From NCBI GenBank assembly GCA_022841705.1, contig JALHQZ010000001.1, forward strand, positions 1,054,001 to 1,118,000: 64,000 nt of DNA, given 5' to 3'. Numbering within the stretch: the first letter of the stretch is position 1; the number at the start of each line of letters is the position of its first letter. Below, piece by piece: positions 43,644-52,554 of this stretch. Under the pieces are notes generated by a model that ran no database searches, was not told the origin of the DNA, and saw only the letters and a list, made by a program, of their open reading frames with translations. Origin of the DNA: Pirellulales bacterium (GTDB taxonomy: Bacteria; Planctomycetota; Planctomycetia; Pirellulales; Lacipirellulaceae). A program made the translations under genes and the position numbers.

Positions 43644-44995
43644 TTCGCTTCGCGCTGCGAACCGCTTTGATTCTCGGTGGCTGCGTGCTCGGCGCCGCCG
43701 CGCAAGATGCCGCTTGGGAACTCGAGCCCTATCGGGTCCGGATTGCAATCACACTCAACGGTTCGGAGGTCGAGGCGCCCGCGTTTCGCCAAGAACTCGA
43801 GCGCCCGTTAGCAACCGCCATTCGGTCTCGAATCGGTCCCCTATGGCGGCCCACACTTCAGTTCGTCACGAACGACACGGAAGGAGTTGCGCTTCCCGCC
43901 GAGAAGTTCGATAAAACCTTCGCCGTGGGCATTCAGCAAACCGCGACGGGTATTCAAATCGTTGGATCGGAACACGATCACTACCTCGACCGCACGAGCG
44001 AGCCGCAGAGGGTTGCGGTCGCCAACCTTGCCGAAGTTCCGGAGACCGTGTTTCAGTTGCTGCTCCGAAGTTTCGCTCCGCTGGCCCGCTTCCGCGTGAA
44101 TGACGATGCGGTGACGGTTGCCTTGGAACTCAAAGGGGCGGGACTGCCCACCCGCGCTGGCACCGGGAAACCCTTGCCGCCGGGCGCGCTGCTGGAGCCC
44201 TACTTCCGCCGTACCGACTACTCGGGCGCCCTCGCACCGAACGGCATTATTCCCGCCCCCTGGACCGTGCTGCAGCTCCCACCCGACCAAGCGCCTGACT
44301 CCTCGCCGCCGAAGGCCGACATCATCAGTCACTCCGCGCGCCCCTTCGGGGTGCGCCGGATTGGGCGGATCGAACAGCTCGCGATCCTGCTCACGAACCC
44401 GCCAGCGCCCGTCACGCTGCGGCTGCATGTCGATCAGGCCCCTGACGAGCGCCTGCCCGGCTACGAAGTCTTTCGGCAGCGACTGGCCGACAAGGTTCTC
44501 GTGCCGCTGGGCAAAACCGACCGCCGAGGCGAGCTGATCGTTACGCCGGCAGACGCGCCCGTGGACCTGCTATATGTGCGGCTTGGTTCGCAGTTGGTTG
44601 CGCGAGCCCCCGTTGCCTTCACGGGCAAGCGGCTGATTGTGATTCCCCTACCCGATGAACGCCCGCGCCTCGCTGCGGACGCAGCGCTCGGCGCGTTGCG
44701 CGCGGAGTTGGTCGACTTGGTCGCCCGGCGAAACATTTTGGTCGCCCGCATCGAAGCGCGGCTAGAAGCGAGCGACAACGACCGCGCCCGCGAACTTCTG
44801 GCGGAACTCGATCGCCTGCCGGCACGGGCGCTCTTTGAACAGCAGCTTTATCAAGCCGAGCAATTGCATCGGTCCTCGGACCCGCGCGTCCAGCGGCGGA
44901 TCGAGTCCTCCTTTGCCGCCGTACGTAAACTGCTCGCGCAGTTCCTCAGCAATGAGAAGTCCATTGAGCTTGGGGGCCGCCTCTCAGGCCTCTAG
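43640..44995 (+). CDS. Secreted protein of unknown function closing the Exb-like operon
   Basis: A 451-residue protein not recognised as a family. It has a signal peptide (about 1-20, ending LGAAA), a mixed alpha/beta middle and a charged helical C-terminal third (about 340-440) with LARRNILVARIEARLEASDNDRARELLAELDRL, a likely coiled coil. The ATG at 43640 overlaps the upstream stop (ATGA), so its translation is probably coupled; an ATG 9 codons earlier would hide the signal. It would act in the periplasm with the preceding gene products. Confidence 0.78.
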   Translation: MIRFALRTALILGGCVLGAAAQDAAWELEPYRVRIAITLNGSEVEAPAFRQELERPLATAIRSRIGPLWRPTLQFVTNDTEGVALPAEKFDKTFAVGIQQTATGIQIVGSEHDHYLDRTSEPQRVAVANLAEVPETVFQLLLRSFAPLARFRVNDDAVTVALELKGAGLPTRAGTGKPLPPGALLEPYFRRTDYSGALAPNGIIPAPWTVLQLPPDQAPDSSPPKADIISHSARPFGVRRIGRIEQLAILLTNPPAPVTLRLHVDQAPDERLPGYEVFRQRLADKVLVPLGKTDRRGELIVTPADAPVDLLYVRLGSQLVARAPVAFTGKRLIVIPLPDERPRLAADAALGALRAELVDLVARRNILVARIEARLEASDNDRARELLAELDRLPARALFEQQLYQAEQLHRSSDPRVQRRIESSFAAVRKLLAQFLSNEKSIELGGRLSGL

Positions 44996-45143
44996 GTGTA
45001 ACAGGTCCGTGTCGCGCCGTAGCAACGCACCGGCCCATGGTGTGACAAGTTGCGTTCCCGGACGCCATAAATTAGACTCGTAACGTCGCCCGATTCGTTG
45101 CGTGCCGCTGCGGATAACTTCTCTCCTCTAAGGGGCCCCCGTT

Positions 45144-46418
45144 GTGGACAACTCATCCACCCCTGTGAAGTCGATTGCTCGGCGCTCCTTTTTGGCTGGC
45201 GCTTCGCTCGCGTTCGGGGCGCCACTGATTCTTCCGGTACGCAGCTTGGGTCGCGGCGCGGTGGGCCCAAACGATCAGGTGCGGATTGGATTCGTTGGTT
45301 GCGGGGGGCGTGCGCGGCAACTGATGGATCAAATTCCGGACGGCGGCCGAATCGTAGCGCTCGCCGACTGCAACCGCCAGCGCTTAATCGAGACGCTGGC
45401 CGAGAAAAAAGCGGCTTGGCCCACTTACCAAGACTATCGGCAGATGTTTGACCGCGAGCAGCTCGACGCGGTGGTGGTTGCCACGCCCGATCATGGTCGG
45501 TCGCTTCCGTGCCTGCGGGCGATGGAAGCGGGGCTCGATATCTACGCGGAAAAACCGCTCACCGCATATGTTCGCGAAGGGCGCATCCTGGCGGATACAG
45601 CGCGGCGGCTGGGACGTGTCTTTCAGGTGGGCTCACAGCAGCGGACCATGGAGATCAACAAGTACTGCTGCGAGTCGGTGCGGGATGGCAGAATCGGCCA
45701 GGTCAAGCAGGTGCTGGCCGTGTGCTACACCGGTCCGCTTGCGTATCGCGAACTGCCCGCCGAGTCCGTTCCAGAAGGGGACGACTGGGACATGTGGTGT
45801 GGTCCCACCGCGCTACGGCCCTTCAATTCCCAATTGCAATTTGGGTGGATGCAATGGCGCGATTACTCCGGGGGACAGATGACCAATTGGGGCGCGCACG
45901 GCGTGGACCAAATTCAGTGGGCTCTCGGCAAAAGTCATACGGGGCCATCGGAGCTGTGGCCCATCTCGCCGGGGCCCGATGGCAAAGTGGCGATGCGATA
46001 CGAAGCTGATGGCCCCGTCGTAAGTTTTGAGTTGACGAAGGACGGTCCGATGGGCGGCGCTGTCTTCGTGGGCGCAGATTGCAAGTTGGAAATCAACCGC
46101 AACAAATTTGCCAGCAACCCCCCCGATTTTTTCCGCGATGCACCCCCGCCGGAAGTGCAAGGCAAGTGGGAAGGTGCGGGCTGGATCGCTCGGCCGCATT
46201 TGCAGAATTGGCTTGATTGCATCCGCAGCCGCGAGTTGCCGAATGCCGACGTGGAAATTGGCCATCGGTCCGTCACGGTGTGTCATCTGCTGAACATTAC
46301 GCGCGAACTGGGCCGCAAGGTGCGGTGGAATCCCCACACGGAACAATTTCTCGATGATCCTGACGCCAATCTACTGCTCGATCGTCCGCGCCGCGCGGGC
46401 TACGAACTCCCGGTGTAA
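45144..46418 (+). CDS. Tat-exported Gfo/Idh/MocA-family oxidoreductase
   Basis: A 424-residue protein. Tat signal IARRSFLAGASLAFG at about residues 11-25. The Rossmann motif is IGFVGCGGRARQLM and the family's EKP motif is present (YAEKPLTAYV). DYSGGQMTNWGAHGVDQIQWAL matches planctomycete members. It would be a periplasmic NAD(P)-linked dehydrogenase of unknown sugar. GTG 45144 is the start that keeps the Tat signal. The next gene overlaps its 3' end by 65 nt, if its start is correctly chosen. Confidence 0.9.
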   Translation: MDNSSTPVKSIARRSFLAGASLAFGAPLILPVRSLGRGAVGPNDQVRIGFVGCGGRARQLMDQIPDGGRIVALADCNRQRLIETLAEKKAAWPTYQDYRQMFDREQLDAVVVATPDHGRSLPCLRAMEAGLDIYAEKPLTAYVREGRILADTARRLGRVFQVGSQQRTMEINKYCCESVRDGRIGQVKQVLAVCYTGPLAYRELPAESVPEGDDWDMWCGPTALRPFNSQLQFGWMQWRDYSGGQMTNWGAHGVDQIQWALGKSHTGPSELWPISPGPDGKVAMRYEADGPVVSFELTKDGPMGGAVFVGADCKLEINRNKFASNPPDFFRDAPPPEVQGKWEGAGWIARPHLQNWLDCIRSRELPNADVEIGHRSVTVCHLLNITRELGRKVRWNPHTEQFLDDPDANLLLDRPRRAGYELPV

Positions 46419-47655
46419 ATCGATCTCGCGGCGCTGCCCGCGGAGCAGAAGGCGGTTCCTTCAAGGCGGCGTGGCGTGCTGCCTCGCGCTCGGCGCCCAA
46501 CTTGCCGCAGCGGACGAGTCCGCATTCCGCAAATTGGTGTTGAGCACGAAGTTCGCTAGCGAGGGCGCCACGATTATCGACGCCAATCGTGACGGCCACG
46601 CCGATGTCGTCTCCGGGACGTGGTGGTATGCGGGGCCAACGTTCGAGCGGCGATTCGAGTATCGGCCGCCGCAGGATTTTCCCATCGATGGGTACTCGGA
46701 AAGTTTCCTGACCTTCGCCGGCGACTTTAGCGGAGACGGCTGGGACGACGTGCTGAATGTTGGATTCCCCGGCGCAGCGGTGCATTGGTACGAGAATCCC
46801 CAAGGGTCAGCGGGCCCTTGGCCGCAACATGTCGTGCTGGAGGACGTGGATAATGAATCCCCGTTGGTCGCGCAGGTCGTGGGTGACGAGCAGCCGGAAC
46901 TCGTGTGCAATCACGCGGGTTTCGTGGGCTACGCGATCGCCGATCGCGAACATCCTCAGCGGCCGTGGCGGTTTGTGCCGATCTCAGAAAATCGCGGTTA
47001 CCAGCGCTTCACCCATGGCTTGGGTGTGGGGGATTTGAGTGGCGATGGGCGCGCCGATGTGGTACTCCGCGAAGGATGGTTCGAGCAGCCGGCGAATGTT
47101 GAAGGCGGCGAGCCGTGGCGATTCCACGACTACTTGTTCTCTGAGCCGGGCGGCGCGCAAATGCTGATTGCCGATTTTGATGGCGATGGGGACAACGACC
47201 TGGTGACCAGTAAAGCCGCGCACGATTATGGGTTGGCGTGGTTTGAAAATCAGCGGGAAGGAGCAGCGATCGCCTTCCGCGAACACCCGATCACGGGCAA
47301 AACCGCGAGCGAAAGTGAATTCGGCGTGGCGTTTTCGCAGGCGCATGGTCTGGCGCTGGCCGACATCAATCGGGACGGCGCCCCCGATTTCGTCACCGGC
47401 AAACGGTGGTGGGCGCATAGCGACAAGGACCCGGGGTCGCTGGAGCCTGCGGTGCTGTATTGGTTTCGCGCGGAGCGTTCCCCCAACGGTTTTCGGTTTG
47501 TGCCCAAGTTGGTTGATAACGACTCTGGAGTGGGCACCCAGGTGACAGTGGGAGACCTTAATGGAGATCCGGCGCCCGATATCCTGGTTGGTAATAAGAA
47601 AGGGACCTTCGTCTTCTTGCAGCAGCTTCGCGAGGGGTCGCCGCTGGCTCCGTAA
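46354..47655 (+). CDS. Secreted FG-GAP/VCBS repeat beta-propeller protein
   Basis: A protein of up to 433 residues. Six calcium-binding-like repeats are visible: DANRDGHADV, DFSGDGWDDV, DLSGDGRADV, DFDGDGDNDL, DINRDGAPDF, DLNGDPAPDI. They would build an integrin-like propeller. The head SRRRFLQGGVACCLALGAQ is a twin-arginine-like signal. The ATG at 46354 overlaps the upstream gene by 65 nt; no later in-frame start keeps the Tat signal, so I keep it. The overlap and the shared export route suggest joint action with the oxidoreductase. The start is uncertain. Confidence 0.82.
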   Translation: MILTPIYCSIVRAARATNSRCKSISRRCPRSRRRFLQGGVACCLALGAQLAAADESAFRKLVLSTKFASEGATIIDANRDGHADVVSGTWWYAGPTFERRFEYRPPQDFPIDGYSESFLTFAGDFSGDGWDDVLNVGFPGAAVHWYENPQGSAGPWPQHVVLEDVDNESPLVAQVVGDEQPELVCNHAGFVGYAIADREHPQRPWRFVPISENRGYQRFTHGLGVGDLSGDGRADVVLREGWFEQPANVEGGEPWRFHDYLFSEPGGAQMLIADFDGDGDNDLVTSKAAHDYGLAWFENQREGAAIAFREHPITGKTASESEFGVAFSQAHGLALADINRDGAPDFVTGKRWWAHSDKDPGSLEPAVLYWFRAERSPNGFRFVPKLVDNDSGVGTQVTVGDLNGDPAPDILVGNKKGTFVFLQQLREGSPLAP

Positions 47656-47705
47656 AGAACTCACGCGTTAAGGCGTTGCTCATCGCGGTAGCGAGCCCCA
47701 CGCGA

Positions 47706-49082
47706 TCACATCCCTTGCCAAATCGCCCACAAAAGCAATAGCACCGCCGCGGTCACCGCTGCGATAGCGATGAGTTGCACGACGGAATCGAGCAGCGTTG
47801 GGGGGGCGGGGAGGTCGTTCGTTGGAACAGCTATCGGAGTGAAGGTCGGGGGCGACGCACTCCGGGGCCACTTCCTCGAGGAATCGGCGCTTCCCGGCTC
47901 GCCGATTGGTGTCGTTTCGCGCGGCGTTTTGGGGTCGTTGCTGCCCGAAGACGAAATCTCATCGGGGACTTCGTAGGCGCCATCAACAGTGTCCGCTAAC
48001 CCGCCAACGGACCGGTTCGTGTGACCGTGAATGTCCGCGACCAAAGCGGCAAGTTTGGCGCGCGAATCGGGCTTAATGAACACCGCGAGCGCTTGCGCGG
48101 CCGCGGCGGCGGTGGGGGTGCGCTGCGCGTGCTCGGGGTGCATCATCGTTTCGATCAGTCGCACGAGTTCCGGCGGCAGATTCGGGGCGAAGTGCAGCGG
48201 ACTGCGGGGCGTCTCTTGCAAGCGGCGGCGCATTTTGTCGACGGGGTTACCACCCGGGAATGGCACTTTGCCCGTGACGGCGTAGTAGAGCGAGGCGCCG
48301 AGCGCGTAGATATCGCTTACGGGCATGATGCGGTCGGGGGTGCGGATGGCTTCCGGCGGCAGGTAGTCGCTGGTCCCCACCACCTTGCCATTGCCGTGGC
48401 CCGCTTGGCCTTCGCCATCCAAAAACCATGCGAGCCCCAGGTCGGTGAGCTTCAGATGGCCCGTGGGGGTGACAAGCATGTTGCCCGGCTTCACATCTCG
48501 ATGCACCAGTCCCCGCCGGTGCGCGTGCTCCAAGCCTTCGGCCGCTTGATGGATCGCATCCGCCGCGACGTCGAAGGGCAGGGGACCCAACCGCCGCACG
48601 ATCCGCCGCAGGTCCGCGCCGGGAATCAGTTCGGTGACGAGGAAATACGTGTCGCCATCGCGGTCGGCGTACGACACTCGCACCAGGTTAGGATGATCGA
48701 GCTGCGCTTGCGTGCGAATCTCGTGGCGAAACGCGGCGATCGCTTCCGGCGTGCTGCGGTGCTTCGGGAGGACCTTGATCGCTTCCACACGGCCAAGCAA
48801 ATCGTGCCGGCCTTTGAAGACGTGCCCCATCCCACCGCGGCCGAGTGAATCGAGAATCACATACGGCCCGAGCGCGAACTTTGTGCGCCCTTCATGTAAC
48901 TGCTGCACCTGCCACGCATTGAGCATTCCCGTGCGAATGAGCTGCTCGGCGAGCGAAGCATCGTTGACTAGCCCCCCGGCGGTTGCGAGGTTATGCACGG
49001 CCGCTTCCAGCGCAGCGGGCTCCACCAACCCACTTTCGGCGAGGGCCTGCTGAAACTTGGAGAGCGGGGTGAAAAGGTCCAT
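47706..49082 (-). CDS. Transmembrane serine/threonine protein kinase
   Basis: A 458-residue kinase. An N-terminal helical domain (1-65, FQQALAESGLVEPAAL...LIRTGMLNAWQVQQL) is common on planctomycete kinases. The kinase domain has GRGGMGHVFKG, K103 (EAIKVL), HRDVKPGN (H194, R195, D196) and LTDLGLAW. After a disordered Pro/Ser-rich stretch one membrane helix closes the protein (about 432-455), leaving almost no extracellular part. ATG at 49082 is taken because the upstream extension is not kinase-like. It follows the esterase gene on the same strand, 65 nt downstream. Confidence 0.92.
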   Translation of the reverse strand: MDLFTPLSKFQQALAESGLVEPAALEAAVHNLATAGGLVNDASLAEQLIRTGMLNAWQVQQLHEGRTKFALGPYVILDSLGRGGMGHVFKGRHDLLGRVEAIKVLPKHRSTPEAIAAFRHEIRTQAQLDHPNLVRVSYADRDGDTYFLVTELIPGADLRRIVRRLGPLPFDVAADAIHQAAEGLEHAHRRGLVHRDVKPGNMLVTPTGHLKLTDLGLAWFLDGEGQAGHGNGKVVGTSDYLPPEAIRTPDRIMPVSDIYALGASLYYAVTGKVPFPGGNPVDKMRRRLQETPRSPLHFAPNLPPELVRLIETMMHPEHAQRTPTAAAAAQALAVFIKPDSRAKLAALVADIHGHTNRSVGGLADTVDGAYEVPDEISSSGSNDPKTPRETTPIGEPGSADSSRKWPRSASPPTFTPIAVPTNDLPAPPTLLDSVVQLIAIAAVTAAVLLLLWAIWQGM

Positions 49083-49147
49083 TGATCGCCCGGGGGTCAC
49101 CCGTATTAAACGCGGTGAGCGCGGGGGCGACAAGGCAAGTTTCAACC

Positions 49148-50698
49148 CTATCGAGCAGCATCCGTCACGCCCGGCCAATCATCGGTCCGAAACGGCGTTA
49201 GCGGCAACCAGTTCTCAGTCCGCACATTCACCACCGGGTTGTCGGCCCAGCCGTATCGCACTGCGACCGGCTGCGGCACGTCGGGCGCGGAGACTTCGAT
49301 GCGGCCATCTTCGAGCAGTTTGGCCGTGGCGGGGCGCCAAGTACGCTCCTCTCCAGAGATTACGAAGCCTTTGGGTGCGACGCCGTCATCCGTGGCGAGC
49401 TTGCTGCTTACCTCCTTGAAGGAGATAACCGCCTTGCCATCGGCGAACTCCACTTTATCGAAGCGTGGGCTCGTAGCGGGCAGCTTGTCATGGCCATACG
49501 TTCTCGCCAACGCGAGCCGGGCCAAGCGACGGCCGACATCAAGCTTGTTGTGGGGGTGAATGTCGTGGGCTTCGCCGATGTCGATGATCACCGCTTGGCC
49601 GACATTTGGGATTTTGTCGAGCGTCATTGTTTGGGCTTCACGCAACTCGGCCCAATCACTCTCGCCGGGCGCCGCGGCTTCGGGTTTGAAGTCGGCCAGT
49701 TGCACCCATAGAAAGGGGAAATCACCTTGCTTGAAATCACGCCGCCAAGCGGAGATCATCCGCGGAAACAAATCGCGGTACTGAAAAGCCCGGCCCGCGT
49801 TCGATTCACCCTGATACCAAATGGCGCCGCGGATGCCGTAGTTGAGCAGCGGGGCGACGCGGGCTTGATACAAGTTCGCAGGGCGTTGGTTGCCGAACAA
49901 GGGGTGCTCGTTCCACGGCCGACCGGGGAGCGGTTGACCCGCTGCTTTCGCCTTCGCCCGTTCAGCCCGCCACTCCGCCAACTTCGCGTCGTACTCTTTC
50001 CGCAGCGCCGGTTCATCGGCCTTGGCAACTTCGTCTTTCCAACGCTGGACCAGCGCTTCGTAGAGCGGGTTATCGGCCAAGTCGCCGTTCGGTACCCACG
50101 CTTCGCATGCCGAGCCGCCCCAGGAGTTATCGATTAAGCCCACCGGCACGCCGAGCGTATCGCGAAGCTGCTTACCGAAGTAGTATCCGACAGCCGTGAA
50201 ACTGCGGGCCGCATCCCAGTTGCTAGGTTTCCATTCGGCGTCGACGTCGGTGTTGGCGGTTTGTGTCCCAATATCATCGACGCGAATGACCCGCAAATCC
50301 GGATCGGCAGCGGCGAGGGCATCGAGATCGCCATCGCGCGTATTCGAAAGGGTCCACTGCATGTTCGATTGGCCGGAGCAAATCCACACTTCGCCCACGG
50401 CGACATCTGCCACCTTAAGGGTATTCGTACCGGTGACGACTAGCTCGCTCCCCGCAGCGGCCGCCATCGGTTTGAGTTCGACGCGCCAGGCGCCATCTGC
50501 GCCCGCGGTCGTCGAGGCGGATTGGCCGTTGAACTCCACCTTCACGGCTTCATTCGGGTCGGCCCAACCCCAGATTGTGACCGGTTTGTCGCGCTGAAGC
50601 ACGGCGTGTTCGGAGATCAATTGCGGCAGGCGGACTGCGGCAGAGAGTGTAGCTGCGACTGTGAGCGAGAGTAGTGAAGTGACGAGTGAGAGTTTCAT
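49148..50698 (-). CDS. Secreted sialate O-acetylesterase-like SGNH esterase
   Basis: A 516-residue protein with a signal peptide (1-20). Nucleophile S111 lies in ICSGQSNMQW and a matching block is DIHPHNKLDVGRRLA, with the Asp/His pair of the SGNH fold. IWYQGESNAG is another family mark. It would remove acetyl groups from sialic acids or plant/algal polysaccharides. The central KAKAAGQPLPGRPWNEHPLFGN insertion is seen in many planctomycete members. It lies downstream of the LarA-like gene, separated by an inverted repeat. Confidence 0.92.
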   Translation of the reverse strand: MKLSLVTSLLSLTVAATLSAAVRLPQLISEHAVLQRDKPVTIWGWADPNEAVKVEFNGQSASTTAGADGAWRVELKPMAAAAGSELVVTGTNTLKVADVAVGEVWICSGQSNMQWTLSNTRDGDLDALAAADPDLRVIRVDDIGTQTANTDVDAEWKPSNWDAARSFTAVGYYFGKQLRDTLGVPVGLIDNSWGGSACEAWVPNGDLADNPLYEALVQRWKDEVAKADEPALRKEYDAKLAEWRAERAKAKAAGQPLPGRPWNEHPLFGNQRPANLYQARVAPLLNYGIRGAIWYQGESNAGRAFQYRDLFPRMISAWRRDFKQGDFPFLWVQLADFKPEAAAPGESDWAELREAQTMTLDKIPNVGQAVIIDIGEAHDIHPHNKLDVGRRLARLALARTYGHDKLPATSPRFDKVEFADGKAVISFKEVSSKLATDDGVAPKGFVISGEERTWRPATAKLLEDGRIEVSAPDVPQPVAVRYGWADNPVVNVRTENWLPLTPFRTDDWPGVTDAAR

Positions 50699-50717
50699 TT
50701 TGAACTCCAGTGAGAAG

Positions 50718-50780
50718 GGAGCTGGGCCTCCTAGGCCGAGCGAATTGAATTCAAACGCTCGGCCTAGGAGGCCAAGCTAC
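50718..50780. repeat. 23-bp inverted repeat, REP/BIME-like
   Basis: Arms 50720-50742 and 50756-50778 match at 22 of 23 bases. The outer tetranucleotide is GGAG on the left (50718-50721) and GTAG, read inward from the right end (50777-50780). These are the two head variants known for REP units. It lies between the LarA-like and esterase genes. Confidence 0.78.
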
Positions 50781-50782
50781 GA

Positions 50783-52051
50783 TCAGGATAAACGTGAAGC
50801 GTGCGCCCAGAGCCCGAGCGCGGGGTTATCGATATAGTAAATTTGCTCGCCGCCAACTTCGTTCCAGCCGGCTTCCAGTTCGCCGGGCGAGTGTTGGGCC
50901 AGCATGGCATCCAAGTCGCCGTATCGGTAGCCGACCCCTTCGATTTCAGTCCGGGTCAAATGCCCCGGGCAGTACGTGATAGTGAATCTACGCTCTGACG
51001 AGCCGTGGATCAAATGCGCAGCGGCCGAGAGATTTTGGCGTAAATCGGCGCGTTCGGCGACGAGCGCCTGAATTTCGGCTGACGGCCGGTAGCCGTACCG
51101 ACGAATAAGCTGGTCGATTTGCGGGTCTTCTCCGAATGTTTCGACCCCGGGGGCCAGAATTACGAGCTCACCGCCATCGGCTATCGCCATCCGGGTGCGG
51201 TAGATCGCTTTGTTCCCCAGCCAGGTGCTTTTGAACTCGTGGGGATCGAGGTACACGACCATTTTCTGCGGGGCTTCTTCGAGGACATCGAAGTTTACGG
51301 CCAATGAAAGCTCGGCCGCCCGGGTGAAACATTCCGCGTCGTCGCCAATGTAGAGCCCACGGATGGCTGGTTCGCCGGCAGCATTCTTGCTGACCACGGT
51401 TTGCACATAAACAATCGGCAACTGTCGGCAAAAATGGTCCTGGGCGTAGTTCATCACCCGGCGAAGTGGGTTATCGGCCCGGCCCATAATGCGCTCCATG
51501 CCGTAAGCGGCCGAAAGGTAATGGCTTTCGTTGATGCCCCGCACCCCGCCGACGCCCACAAAGATATTCTTGTTATAGTTGGCCATGCCGATCACTTCGT
51601 GCGGCACAACTTGGCCGATCGACAGGATAAGATCGTGGCCCCCTTCGGCCACCAATCGATTGGTCTCCGCCGGCCACGGTTCTCGCCACACGCCTTCCGT
51701 CTGTTCGGTCACGTAGTTGGCGGGGACTTGTCCAAGCTCGACCACATCCTGCCGCCAGCGGTGGATGCGGATAAGATCGCGGGGAATCGTGGGGTACATT
51801 GCCGTAAGTTCGGCATTGTCCATCGGCCGATGCGTGCCGAGGGCCGGGAGCACATCGGTTAACGCGTTCCCCAACAGCTCATGCACCAGGCAGGTGATCG
51901 GCCCTGCTTGGCTGTGCGCACGAGTGAAATCGGGCGGCACGGCGAGCACTTTCCGCCGTGGTCCGAGCTTGTTTAACGTCGTAGCGAGCGCCTGCCGGAT
52001 ATCGGCAGAAGAAAGCTCGGTCGTCGGTGAGCCCGCTGAGAAGTACAGCAT
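50783..52051 (-). CDS. LarA/DUF2088 nickel-pincer racemase-like protein
   Basis: A 422-residue protein resembling the lactate-racemase (LarA, DUF2088) superfamily: VLAVPPDFTRAHSQAGPITCLVHELL, ALGTHRPMDNAEL and ILSIGQVVPHEVIGMANYNKNIFVGVGG. LarA uses a nickel-pincer cofactor made by LarB, LarC and LarE; none of these genes is in the window. The substrate may be a hydroxy acid or sugar acid other than lactate. ATG at 52051 opens the conserved strand; a start at 52087 is possible. Confidence 0.85.
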   Translation of the reverse strand: MLYFSAGSPTTELSSADIRQALATTLNKLGPRRKVLAVPPDFTRAHSQAGPITCLVHELLGNALTDVLPALGTHRPMDNAELTAMYPTIPRDLIRIHRWRQDVVELGQVPANYVTEQTEGVWREPWPAETNRLVAEGGHDLILSIGQVVPHEVIGMANYNKNIFVGVGGVRGINESHYLSAAYGMERIMGRADNPLRRVMNYAQDHFCRQLPIVYVQTVVSKNAAGEPAIRGLYIGDDAECFTRAAELSLAVNFDVLEEAPQKMVVYLDPHEFKSTWLGNKAIYRTRMAIADGGELVILAPGVETFGEDPQIDQLIRRYGYRPSAEIQALVAERADLRQNLSAAAHLIHGSSERRFTITYCPGHLTRTEIEGVGYRYGDLDAMLAQHSPGELEAGWNEVGGEQIYYIDNPALGLWAHASRLS

Positions 52052-52554
52052 GATGAAGCGTAAGTGTAGCTCGGCAATCGCAATCAAGCAGATGCTGCGC
52101 GATATATTCGGTGATCAACAGCTCTCAATCGTACTGTAATGCAGCGCTATTTCGTAGCTTCAGATGAATTGAGTGGTACGTGACGCGCTCTCGTGCGTGT
52201 CATGCGCATGATCTCGCGGACTGCGAACGAGCGAAATTTCGCACCGGAGACATACCCCCCGTAGGGGGTAATAAGGGGTCGTTTTGCGGCGATCCGCATC
52301 GGGATGTCCAGCGACGTAAACGCTTGTTCAGCAAGGACTTGGGAAATCCATTTGATTCCCCCTTTTCGGGCAGCCTACGATGGAATTGTCCGGGGAATGG
52401 CCGACAAGGCCCACTTCGGAACCCACCAGCCGCTTGCCAGTAAGGCGAGCCAACACGCCTCGCGAGCTTCACGGCTTGCGACTCTCGGAACGGATGCCGC
52501 GGAGCCAAACAGGCGTAAGCCGCTGCACATTCAACCCCACAAGCTACGCTTGCC
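52052..52554. other. Intergenic region with three compact palindromes
   Basis: A 503-nt stretch between divergent genes. Within 71 bp lie TCATGCGCATGA (52200-52211), GCGAAATTTCGC (52231-52242) and the hairpin TACCCCC-CGTA-GGGGGTA (52253-52270). No open frame across it has a protein signature, and I found no match to tRNA, SRP RNA or tmRNA. The palindromes may be operators for the LarA-like gene or part of a small RNA. Confidence 0.5.
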
